DNA from: Prevotella sp.
GTDB lineage: Bacteria; Bacteroidota; Bacteroidia; Bacteroidales; Bacteroidaceae
Assembly (NCBI GenBank): GCA_017965725.1
Contig: JAGCPK010000113.1
Span: 1-64,000, forward strand
Reading direction: 5' to 3'
DNA: 64,000 nt
Shown here: one piece after another, positions 54,917 to 62,838 of the stretch
Numbering within the stretch: the stretch's first letter is position 1
Layout of the letters: each line of letters opens with the position of its first letter
Notes under the pieces: generated by a model
Told to the model about the DNA's origin: nothing
What the model saw: the letters and a program-made list of their open reading frames with translations, nothing else
Database searches by the model: none
Made by a program: the position numbers and the translations under genes

Positions 54917-55565
54917 CGGTGCCACCGTCGCTCTGGCAATACTTTTTCAATAAGTCTTGGATAAAGTGAGCATTCGCTTCCACCCGTTGCTCGTTGCCGT
55001 CATAGCCGTTGATGAGCACGACAAGATGGGTGGTGGACAGCGTCATCTTCGTGCGCTCATGGTCGCTGGTGGGAGTGCCGACGCCACCCTCCGCATCGCG
55101 ATAGACAGGTAATCCTGCGATATTGATGATGCCGCGTCCGATACCTTCATAAGGTTCTCCCTCACACCCCACGCCTAGCGTCAAGGTATCCCCAACGAAC
55201 TTATCCGCATCGAAACCGCCGATGCTGTAGCCGTAGGCGATGGAAGCCAAATTGACGAGATCCACAAGCGTATCTATCTGGTAGAGTTCCTTACCCTGCA
55301 ACATCCGTCGGATGAGTTGTTCACTGGCAGGACGGTAGCGTGAAGGATCCTTGCCGCAGGCTTTATAGACACGACGAGTGGCAGCAATGCCCGGCAGTTC
55401 CTTCAGACTCTCGGTAGTTAGTTCACTACGGAATTTCTCTTCAAGTGCATGAATCTCGTCCCAGAGTTCCTGACAGTAGGGCGTATTGATGACCCGCGCC
55501 TCGACGGCTGCCCCCACAAAGGTGGGACAGACGCTCTCTATCTCACGTGATACTTTTATGATCAT
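54900..55565 (-). CDS. B3/B4 tRNA-binding-domain protein
   Basis: This 221-residue protein contains the B3/B4 domain found in the beta-subunit of phenylalanyl-tRNA synthetase, with LPGIAATRRVYKACGKDPSRYRPASEQLIRRML and VDLVNLASIAYGYSIGGFDADKF. Stand-alone relatives hydrolyse mischarged tRNAs or are of unknown role. I chose the ATG at 55565; longer in-frame starts would lie over the GH67 gene. It begins two bases before the GH67 stop, so it is translated with that gene, an unusual pairing. It overlaps mnmA by 17 bases at its 3' end. Confidence 0.85.
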   Translation of the reverse strand: MIIKVSREIESVCPTFVGAAVEARVINTPYCQELWDEIHALEEKFRSELTTESLKELPGIAATRRVYKACGKDPSRYRPASEQLIRRMLQGKELYQIDTLVDLVNLASIAYGYSIGGFDADKFVGDTLTLGVGCEGEPYEGIGRGIINIAGLPVYRDAEGGVGTPTSDHERTKMTLSTTHLVVLINGYDGNEQRVEANAHFIQDLLKKYCQSDGGTVILYR

Positions 55566-55566
55566 C

Positions 55567-57450
55567 TTATTCTGCGAATGTGCCAAAATAGTCGAGACAG
55601 ACCTTGCGCCACTCCTTGGCATTCTCCAACTGGTGCTGCATGCGCTTGTCTGTCTCCTGCCAGCGTTGTTCGTCGATGAAAGGTTTGGATTCCTGCCAGA
55701 TACGCACGAAGTCCTCCACCTCACGGACACCCCTGTTGTAACGAGCCTGTAGTTCCTCCCAAAGCGTGTTGCCACTCTTCAGACGGTACGTCCAGGGCAC
55801 ATGGTGGAACCAAAGCAGGTAGCGTTCTGGACAGGTGTTGATATCATCATAGAGCGAACAATAGGGCTCACGGTACTGCGAGGTGGCATCACTGCCGGTA
55901 TGACTACGGTTGAAGCCGAGACCTTCTTTGTCAGCCTTGTGGTAATAGACAGGACACCACTCTATCGGGTAGTTAGCCTTGAAGCCGTCGGGCTCCGGAC
56001 CGTAGTGGTGGTCGAATCTGAAGATATGATGAAGACCAAGCGGCATCATATAATCGACGCAGGCCTCTCGACTACGGAGCATCATCGACTTCAGCGCTTC
56101 GCTATTCGAGGCATTGAATGTCTGTGCCAGCCATTCCTCAGCAATCTCCTCACTTTTCAGGTTGGGGTTCCAGGCCAGGCGTCCGAAAGCGTACCAGTTG
56201 GCTTGTGAGAAATGGTGTCCGCACCAGTTCTTGTCAAGACCGATATTGGCTACGCCAGCGATGCCGACGAGTCGGCTGGGCTCTACGAAGCCGAAGAACT
56301 CCCGCCACATTGGAGCAAGATAGACAAGATGACGCGACTGTCCGAGGTATTCCTGTGTAATCTGCAACTCCGCCATCTGTTTGGTCTGACGCATATTGTC
56401 GAAGATGGGGGCATATGGCTCACGGGGCTGGAAGTCGAGAGGGCCGTTCTTCGACTGAAGGATGACGTTGTCATTGAATTTACCGTCGAGGTCCTTGAAT
56501 TCGGACACAGCCTGTTTCACACGGTCCTCACCTTTGTGAGCGGCGCCATAGACAAACGAGCGCCACATGATGATGCCACCGTAAGGTTTCACGGCATCAG
56601 CCAGCATGTTGGCACCGTCGGCATGGGTGCGCTGGTAGTCAAAGGGACCGGGCTGACCCTCAGAGTTGGCTTTCACCAGAAAACCGCCGAAGTCAGGAAT
56701 CTCTGCGTATATCTCCTTGGCCTTGGCCTTCCACCACGCCTGCACCTTCTTGTCTAAAGGATCGGCAGTCTTCAGCGGCTTGCCGCCGTTAACGCCCTTG
56801 GCGGAAATCGTCATCGGCGAACCGAAGTTGACGGAGAGATAAACCTTGATGCCGTAAGGCCGCAGAATGGCAGCAATTTCCTTAACCTTATTAATATAAG
56901 TAGTAGAGAGCATCATCGGTGAGGCGTTCACATTGTTGAGTACGGTGCCGTTGATACCGATGCTAGCGTTGGCACGGGCATACTCCCTGATGAGTTGGGG
57001 ATTGATAGCCTTAGGCTTCCACTGGCTGGCGTTGCGTCTGGTCTGCGGATCCTCCAGGTCCCAGAAGATGCTCCGTCCAGCGTAGCCGCGCTCAATGCTA
57101 CCATCCAGATTATCCCAGTGGTTCAGGATACGGAGTTTATAGTAAGGTGCCGATGACCCTGTCTCACCGCGCAACAAAGCATAGGCGCCGTACATCAGTC
57201 CTCGTTCAGAACTGGCCTTGATGGCCGTTCCCTCTATTCGATACCCCTCATCGGGGATGTTCGGATCCATCACAAGACTCACCCTGTCGCCTTTGTAATA
57301 GTTGCGCAGTTCCTCTGCTGCGATACATTCGGGACCCGACACTTGTGCTTTCTGCACCTTGTCATACCTGAGCCACAGACGGCTCCCGTCCTCGGCCTTG
57401 ATGCCGAGACAACTGGCAACGGCCAGTATCATCAATGCAATTCTCTTCAT
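55567..57450 (-). CDS. GH67 alpha-glucuronidase
   Basis: This 627-residue exported enzyme (signal peptide MKRIALMILAVASCLGIKAE) belongs to glycoside hydrolase family 67, which removes 4-O-methyl-glucuronic acid from the ends of xylo-oligosaccharides. Family blocks seen include GYAGRSIFWDLEDPQTRRNASQW, GINGTVLNNVNA, FLVKANSEGQPGP, the catalytic acid region SKNGPLDFQPREP, and the histidine-rich GLHHIFRFDHHYGPEP. It is shorter than the usual about 680-720 residues, mainly at the N-terminus. It is transcribed with the B3/4 gene and divergent from the orphan jelly-roll protein. Confidence 0.95.
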   Translation of the reverse strand: MKRIALMILAVASCLGIKAEDGSRLWLRYDKVQKAQVSGPECIAAEELRNYYKGDRVSLVMDPNIPDEGYRIEGTAIKASSERGLMYGAYALLRGETGSSAPYYKLRILNHWDNLDGSIERGYAGRSIFWDLEDPQTRRNASQWKPKAINPQLIREYARANASIGINGTVLNNVNASPMMLSTTYINKVKEIAAILRPYGIKVYLSVNFGSPMTISAKGVNGGKPLKTADPLDKKVQAWWKAKAKEIYAEIPDFGGFLVKANSEGQPGPFDYQRTHADGANMLADAVKPYGGIIMWRSFVYGAAHKGEDRVKQAVSEFKDLDGKFNDNVILQSKNGPLDFQPREPYAPIFDNMRQTKQMAELQITQEYLGQSRHLVYLAPMWREFFGFVEPSRLVGIAGVANIGLDKNWCGHHFSQANWYAFGRLAWNPNLKSEEIAEEWLAQTFNASNSEALKSMMLRSREACVDYMMPLGLHHIFRFDHHYGPEPDGFKANYPIEWCPVYYHKADKEGLGFNRSHTGSDATSQYREPYCSLYDDINTCPERYLLWFHHVPWTYRLKSGNTLWEELQARYNRGVREVEDFVRIWQESKPFIDEQRWQETDKRMQHQLENAKEWRKVCLDYFGTFAE

Positions 57451-57482
57451 GCCTTGTTTGTCGTTTATTTTTAAGTTTGCTG

Positions 57483-57511
57483 CAAAGTTACGAAAAAAAT
57501 ATGTACCTTTG
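57483..57511. promoter_or_regulatory. Overlapping divergent -7 elements
   Basis: CAAAGTTA at 57483-57490 is TAACTTTG for GH67 on the minus strand, and TACCTTTG at 57504-57511 serves the plus-strand gene. TTTG words for both lie 24 bases away, longer than usual. Confidence 0.5.
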
Positions 57512-57539
57512 CACCAAACTTAAGAAAAATTGTGAAGAT

Positions 57540-58406
57540 ATGAGAAGATTTCTAACTATAACCGTCCTGTTGACAGTTCTACTGTCGCTGTCGCAGACGG
57601 CTGAAGGTCGCCGTCGCATCCGAAAGCGCAAGGCTCCCGCTGCGAAGGAAGTCATCCGTAAGTCGGAACTGAAGGCTTTTGCCCCCATCATCTTCGGAGC
57701 CGACAGCGTGGTGATGGATTCGCCCCTGCGCACGATAAGCGAGATGGGTATGGAGAGCGGTACGATAATCTACATCTGCACATTACCGGAAGTGAAGTTA
57801 TCCAGTATTCTCGAACTTAGCGGATGCCATGACTTTGCGCAGGTGTATATCGACGAGGACTACATCGGTCAAATAGACGGCACCCAGAATGGAAACACTC
57901 TTGAACTGCCACCCGTCCATGATGGACAAGAACTGAAGATTCTTGTAGAGGCGATGGGTCGTAAGCAGACTGACGACTTCGTTGGGCTCGCAGGTCCCAC
58001 CACCCTCACCGCCGACATTGACGGCAACGAACTCACTCTCAGCATGAGGCGCTGGACCATCCTCAGTGTTCCCGACGGCTTCGACATTGTCTCTAAGGCC
58101 CTGGCCGCCGTGTCGTCAGACAGCATCACTCTCCCCGATGTATCCAGAAAGGCTGGCTATTATCATTTTCAGGCGACGTTCGTCCCCAACGGTACTATCT
58201 ACCTCAACATGGGGAACTTCGGCAGAGGACAAGTTTATGTCAACGGTGTTCTCATCGGACAATTCTCGAATACAGGCTCAAAACAATCGCTTCAGGTACT
58301 CCGAAAGTACCTGAAGCGCGGACTTAACGACGTGGTCGTGTTCGATGTGGCAGGGCCTCGTCAGGCTGTCTTATCTGCACAGAATCATCCCGCCGTTGGG
58401 CAATAA
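57540..58406 (+). CDS. Exported jelly-roll protein related to GH35 accessory domains
   Basis: This 288-residue protein has a signal peptide (ending TAEG), a basic stretch (RRRIRKRKAP), and two beta-sandwich regions. The second contains GTIYLNMGNFGRGQVYVNGVLIGQF and the SLQVLRKYLKRGLNDVVVFDV block, which are typical of the galactose-binding jelly-roll domains at the C-terminus of GH35 beta-galactosidases. The catalytic TIM barrel of GH35 is absent and no catalytic residues are seen, so it is probably a carbohydrate-binding or scaffolding protein (inference). Its last 36 bases overlap the convergent GH97 gene. Start chosen at 57540 for the signal peptide and promoter position. Confidence 0.8.
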   Translation: MRRFLTITVLLTVLLSLSQTAEGRRRIRKRKAPAAKEVIRKSELKAFAPIIFGADSVVMDSPLRTISEMGMESGTIIYICTLPEVKLSSILELSGCHDFAQVYIDEDYIGQIDGTQNGNTLELPPVHDGQELKILVEAMGRKQTDDFVGLAGPTTLTADIDGNELTLSMRRWTILSVPDGFDIVSKALAAVSSDSITLPDVSRKAGYYHFQATFVPNGTIYLNMGNFGRGQVYVNGVLIGQFSNTGSKQSLQVLRKYLKRGLNDVVVFDVAGPRQAVLSAQNHPAVGQ

Positions 58407-60359
58407 GGTCACTTTAGCCTTGCCTTTCTTGTCGGTCTTAAGAGTGGTGAGCGTTGGCTCGCCACTTTTTTTGTCATCAATATAGTAAGTGAGCGTTGTG
58501 CCCGGATCAAACATCGGCAGGTCGAGGGTCAGTGTCAACGGTTCCTTCTCGGCAGAGAGACCGGCAATATACCATTTGCTATTGGTTGCCTTGCGTGCCA
58601 AAACAACATAACGACCTGGGTAACCGTCGATGAAGCGGGTTTCCTCCCATGTCGTCGGCAGCGCCTTCAGGAAGTCCATCTCAAACTGCGGCAGTTCTTG
58701 CAGGTTATTAGGTTGCATAGCCACGCACTGCACCGAGGTCTGCATGATCAGGCCGGAAGCCATCTCGAAGATGTCAGTGGTCTTGCGAGTGTGACGGCTC
58801 TTATTGTCCTTGGAGAGGTATTTGTTCATGATGATGCCGCCCCAGTCCATCGAAGCCGTCGTGTTGCGGCAGAAGGGATGCAGACAGAGGTCGAAGGGCT
58901 GTTTGATGGCTGCGCCCTCGTTGAAAAACACGTTCTCGGAGGCCAACACCGCCTCGGAGGCGACAAAGTTCGGGTACATCCTCTCCCACCCTCTTGGGAT
59001 GGTACAACCGTGGAACACCACCTGCAGGCCGTAGCGGTTGGCATCGCTGAGGATGTCCTCGTAGAGACGCATCACCTCCTGCTTGTCACCACCAAAGAAA
59101 TCCACCTTGATGCCTTTCACGCCGATACTCTGCATCCATTTCATCTCCCGTTCACGGGCGATGGCGGTGTTCATGCAGTCGCGCGGTCCCTGAGGGGCAT
59201 CGTTGGCAAAGCCGTTGCTGTTATACCATAATAAGAGATGTACGCCCTTTGACTGCGCATATTTCGAGAGTTCGGCGACGCGGTCGCGCCCAATCTGTGT
59301 GTCCCACCAGTTGTCAACAAGACAGTACTCGAAGCCCATGACCGAAGCCAGGTCAATGAACTTCACCTGGTCGTCGTAGTTAATGCTATTATCCTGCCAG
59401 ATGAGCCAACTCCACGTATAGCGACCCGGACAGTAGTCGGTACTGGGAGCATAGCGCGGCTCCACGATGTCGTAACTGATGGTGGTCTCGACGATGGGCT
59501 GAAGTGAGTTGTCGAGGGTGACGGTGCGCCAGGGCGTTTCGCCGGGCAGGGGGATGGCCGCAAAGTCGGAGCCGAAACCATTGTTCTCACCAGGATCAGG
59601 ATAGGCGACGGTATAACCCATGCCTGCTTGGTAGTCAGAGAGATGACTGCCGCAGTAGTTCGAGCCTACACCTGTCTCAGCGACGAGCGCCCAGCCATTG
59701 GGTAGATGGAACAGAGCGGGGAAGATATAGCCGTGTCCGTACTGCGAGGGTGTCGCCATTGGCGCGTCGGCACTGTAGCCTTCCTCGTAACTCGGCTTCG
59801 TTTGTTCCCAACCTGTCTCGGGACCTATTTGTGGCGAGATAAAGGTCGTGGTGCCGTCGGGGAAGTTGAAACTACTCAGTTCACTCAAGATGCGTACACG
59901 CTTCATCTCCCTGCGACCTACGTTCTGGCGGGGCATGGCGTAGCGGAAGGCGATGTCGTTGTTGCTCACCTGAAACGTGATGCTCATCTTTCGACCCTCC
60001 TTGTTCTCTACGTCAAATGTCAGCGTGTTGGCCTGATAGTTGCCGCGCGAGGCCTTCGTGCCGCGCATCCTGTATTGTCTGCTCACAGCATCGCTCTTCT
60101 GCCCCTTCAGCGTCAGGTCGCGCGTCAGGTCGCCGATGCTCGTCTTCAGCCCGAGGGCCGAACGTTCGAGCATCTTCTGTCCGTCGAGCATGGCGTCGTA
60201 GTACAGCCTACCGCCATCACAACTTATGTTCACCACCAGTCGCCCGTCGGGCGATGCCACCGTCACGTCGTTGGCCAGCGCCTGGCTAGTCATCATACAG
60301 CACAAGGCGATCGTGAGTACCGTTCGTCCGGCTGCCAGTGTCGTCAGTATCTTTTTCAT
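58371..60359 (-). CDS. GH97 alpha-glycosidase, alpha-galactosidase-like
   Basis: This 662-residue exported enzyme (signal peptide ending QALA) belongs to glycoside hydrolase family 97, with the N-terminal beta-supersandwich and a (beta/alpha)8 barrel. The block GIKVDFFGGD places Asp420 where the retaining alpha-galactosidase branch (B. thetaiotaomicron GH97b) has its nucleophile, while the inverting SusB branch uses glutamates elsewhere. HGCTIPRGWERMYPN and FCRNTTASMDWGG are further family blocks. I therefore favour a retaining alpha-galactosidase or related activity. The last 36 bases overlap the convergent jelly-roll gene. No TonB-dependent SusC/D pair is in the window. Confidence 0.93.
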   Translation of the reverse strand: MKKILTTLAAGRTVLTIALCCMMTSQALANDVTVASPDGRLVVNISCDGGRLYYDAMLDGQKMLERSALGLKTSIGDLTRDLTLKGQKSDAVSRQYRMRGTKASRGNYQANTLTFDVENKEGRKMSITFQVSNNDIAFRYAMPRQNVGRREMKRVRILSELSSFNFPDGTTTFISPQIGPETGWEQTKPSYEEGYSADAPMATPSQYGHGYIFPALFHLPNGWALVAETGVGSNYCGSHLSDYQAGMGYTVAYPDPGENNGFGSDFAAIPLPGETPWRTVTLDNSLQPIVETTISYDIVEPRYAPSTDYCPGRYTWSWLIWQDNSINYDDQVKFIDLASVMGFEYCLVDNWWDTQIGRDRVAELSKYAQSKGVHLLLWYNSNGFANDAPQGPRDCMNTAIAREREMKWMQSIGVKGIKVDFFGGDKQEVMRLYEDILSDANRYGLQVVFHGCTIPRGWERMYPNFVASEAVLASENVFFNEGAAIKQPFDLCLHPFCRNTTASMDWGGIIMNKYLSKDNKSRHTRKTTDIFEMASGLIMQTSVQCVAMQPNNLQELPQFEMDFLKALPTTWEETRFIDGYPGRYVVLARKATNSKWYIAGLSAEKEPLTLTLDLPMFDPGTTLTYYIDDKKSGEPTLTTLKTDKKGKAKVTLLPNGGMILCR

Positions 60360-60497
60360 GTCCGTATGTTTTTGGTTTATCGGCTGCGAAATTACGAAAA
60401 AAAGCCGAAAGCACCAAGATTTTTGACTTTTTTTGTCACCAAGTCCACGGTAGTGGTCTGCTCAATGAAATACAAGGATGATACATACACAAAGAAA

Positions 60498-60530
60498 GGG
60501 AGCCCCTGGCGTGTTGCGCCAGAGGCTCCC
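60498..60530 (-). terminator. Terminator after nagB
   Basis: Stem GGGAGCC..CTGGCG with CGCCAG..GGCTCCC (one mismatch), loop TGTTG, then TTTCTTTG on the minus strand. It is 20 bases past the nagB stop. Confidence 0.85.
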
Positions 60531-60550
60531 CCCTTGTATGCCTGTGGATA

Positions 60551-61345
60551 TCAGAGCAGGTTGTCGCTCTCGATATCCTTGAAATACTTGTAGGTGCTGA
60601 CCTTCAGTTCGTCGGCAGCCTCCTCGTCGCTAACGATGATGCCGTGCTCGTGCATCTGCAGGGCACTGATGGTCCACATGTGGTTGACGGCACCCTCGAC
60701 GGCAGCCTGCATGGCACGGGCCTTGGCGTGGCCGTTCACCAGAATCATCACCTCGCGGGCATCCATCACAGTGCCTACACCAACGGTGAGGGCATGGGCG
60801 GGTACATTCTCTGGGTTGCCACCGAAGAAACGGCTATTAGCAATACGAGTGTCGGTGGTCAGCGTCTTCATACGGGTACGGCTACGGAGCGACGAACCCG
60901 GCTCGTTAAATGCAATATGGCCGTCGGGACCGATACCTCCAATAAAGAGGTCAATACCTCCTGCCTCCTCGATCATCTCCTCATAATGGGCACACTCTGC
61001 TGCAAGGTCAGATGCATTTCCATTGAGGATATGGATATTCTCTTTCGGGCAGTCAATGTGGTCGAACAAATTACGTGCCATAAAAGCATGATAACTCTCA
61101 GGATGAGTCTCGGGCAGACCCACATACTCATCCATATTGAATGTCAGTACATTCTTGAATGATACTTTACCAGCACGGTTGGCCTCAACGAGGGCATTAT
61201 ACATACCTACAGGAGAAGATCCTGTCGGAAGACCGAGCACAAACTTATGATCGGGGGTTGGTTTGAACTCATTGATACGCTTGATCACGTGGTTTGCTGC
61301 CCACTGTGACATCTTCTGATAATCTGATTGGATAATTACTCTCAT
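60551..61345 (-). CDS. nagB: Glucosamine-6-phosphate deaminase
   Basis: This 264-residue enzyme converts glucosamine-6-phosphate to fructose-6-phosphate and ammonia, feeding amino-sugars into glycolysis. The phosphate-binding loop [13 protein letters not shown], the catalytic Asp in FNMDEYVGL, and the His/Glu block [19 protein letters not shown] are all present. Length is normal for the bacterial enzyme. It stands alone; the -7 element TAATTTTG (61386-61393, minus strand) lies 40 bases upstream of its start, and a strong hairpin follows. Confidence 0.97.
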   Translation of the reverse strand: MRVIIQSDYQKMSQWAANHVIKRINEFKPTPDHKFVLGLPTGSSPVGMYNALVEANRAGKVSFKNVLTFNMDEYVGLPETHPESYHAFMARNLFDHIDCPKENIHILNGNASDLAAECAHYEEMIEEAGGIDLFIGGIGPDGHIAFNEPGSSLRSRTRMKTLTTDTRIANSRFFGGNPENVPAHALTVGVGTVMDAREVMILVNGHAKARAMQAAVEGAVNHMWTISALQMHEHGIIVSDEEAADELKVSTYKYFKDIESDNLL

Positions 61346-61385
61346 AATTGTTTTTATTTTGTTTTTGGTTCGTAAAAATCTGCTG

Positions 61386-61393
61386 CAAAATTA
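61386..61393 (-). promoter_or_regulatory. -7 element for nagB
   Basis: CAAAATTA on the plus strand, i.e. TAATTTTG on the minus strand; no clear -33 TTTG. Confidence 0.5.
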
Positions 61394-61488
61394 ATAAAAA
61401 AACTTTTTCTGATTCCATAATTCACATATTTTTTCAAAAAAAACTTATTAATCTGTGTTAATCGGTAGTATCTGTGGCAGAAAATAAC

Positions 61489-61496
61489 TATCTTTG
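61489..61496 (+). promoter_or_regulatory. -7 element very close to the hflX start
   Basis: TATCTTTG ends only 10 bases before the ATG at 61507, so the transcript would have almost no 5' leader. Confidence 0.55.
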
Positions 61497-61506
61497 TACC
61501 CTGATT

Positions 61507-62838
61507 ATGAAAGAATTTGTAATATCGGAAGCCAAGGCTGAAACTGCCGTGCTGGTGGGACTCATCACAAAAGAACAAGATGAGGCTAAGACCAAGGAAT
61601 ACCTCGATGAACTGGAATTCCTTGCAGATACTGCTGGCGCCGTCACTGTGAAGCGCTTTACCCAAAAGGTGGGCGGACCGAGTCAGGTGACGTATGTAGG
61701 TAGTGGAAAATTGCAGGAAATCAAAGCATATATCAAGCAACAGCAGGATGCCTACGACGAATGGGTAGACGGCCAGGATGCCTCATTGTGGGCTCAGGGC
61801 CTGCTTGACGAGTCGAAGGCCCCACAGCCTGTGGGTATGGTCATCTTCGACGACGAACTCTCCGCCAAACAGATACGTAATATTGAAAAGGAGCTGCAAG
61901 TGAAGATTCTCGACCGTACCTCTCTGATTCTCGATATCTTCGCCATGCGGGCACAAACAGCGGAAGCCAAGACGCAGGTGGAACTGGCACAGCACCGTTA
62001 TATGCTGCCCCGACTGCAAAGGCTTTGGACGCATTTGGAACGTCAGGGCGGTGGCTCGGGTTCAGGCGGTGGAAAAGGATCCGTTGGTCTCCGTGGACCT
62101 GGTGAGACACAGTTGGAAATGGACCGCCGTATCATCCTCCAGCGCATTACCCTGCTGAAACAGCGCCTAGCAGAGATTGACAAGCAGAAAACCACCCAGC
62201 GCAAACACCGAGGACGACTGATTCGCGTGGCTCTCGTGGGTTACACGAATGTGGGCAAATCGACGATTATGAACCTATTGTCCAAGAGTGAGGTATTCGC
62301 AGAAAATAAACTATTTGCCACGCTTGACACAACGGTACGTAAAATGACCATCGACAACCTGCCTTTCCTTTTGGCTGACACCGTCGGATTCATCCGTAAG
62401 TTGCCCTCTGACCTCGTGGAGTCATTCAAATCGACTCTCGACGAGGTACGCGAGGCTGACCTGCTGGTACATGTGGTGGACATCTCCCACCCCGACTTCG
62501 AAGAGCAGATCCACGTCGTTGAGAACACCTTGAAGGAACTCGGCTGTGCCGATACACCTGCCATGATTGTCTTCAACAAGATAGATGCCTATACATGGGT
62601 GCCGAAAGAGGAGGATGATCTGACGCCTGAGACCAAGGAGAACATCACCCTTGCCGATCTGGAGAAGACATGGATGGCCCGCTCGGCTGAAAGCGGACAC
62701 TATATGGAGTGTGTCTTCATCTCTGCACGCAACAAAGATAACATCGATGAGTTACGCGACATCTTGTACAAGAGAGTACGCGAACTGCACGTTCAGAAAT
62801 ATCCGTATAACGATTTTTTATATCAAGATTATGAGTAA
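61507..62838 (+). CDS. hflX: Ribosome-associated GTPase HflX
   Basis: This 443-residue GTPase splits or rescues stalled ribosomes in studied bacteria. The N-terminal domain with the glycine-rich loop (RQGGGSGSGGGKGSVGLRGPGETQLEMDRR) and the GTPase motifs are clear: P-loop ALVGYTNVGKSTIMN, DTVGFIRKLP (G3) and FNKIDAY (G4). The start was set at 61507 because an in-frame GTG upstream (61474) would place the start before the promoter element. It overlaps the DUF4954 gene by 8 bases (ATGAGTAA). Confidence 0.95.
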   Translation: MKEFVISEAKAETAVLVGLITKEQDEAKTKEYLDELEFLADTAGAVTVKRFTQKVGGPSQVTYVGSGKLQEIKAYIKQQQDAYDEWVDGQDASLWAQGLLDESKAPQPVGMVIFDDELSAKQIRNIEKELQVKILDRTSLILDIFAMRAQTAEAKTQVELAQHRYMLPRLQRLWTHLERQGGGSGSGGGKGSVGLRGPGETQLEMDRRIILQRITLLKQRLAEIDKQKTTQRKHRGRLIRVALVGYTNVGKSTIMNLLSKSEVFAENKLFATLDTTVRKMTIDNLPFLLADTVGFIRKLPSDLVESFKSTLDEVREADLLVHVVDISHPDFEEQIHVVENTLKELGCADTPAMIVFNKIDAYTWVPKEEDDLTPETKENITLADLEKTWMARSAESGHYMECVFISARNKDNIDELRDILYKRVRELHVQKYPYNDFLYQDYE

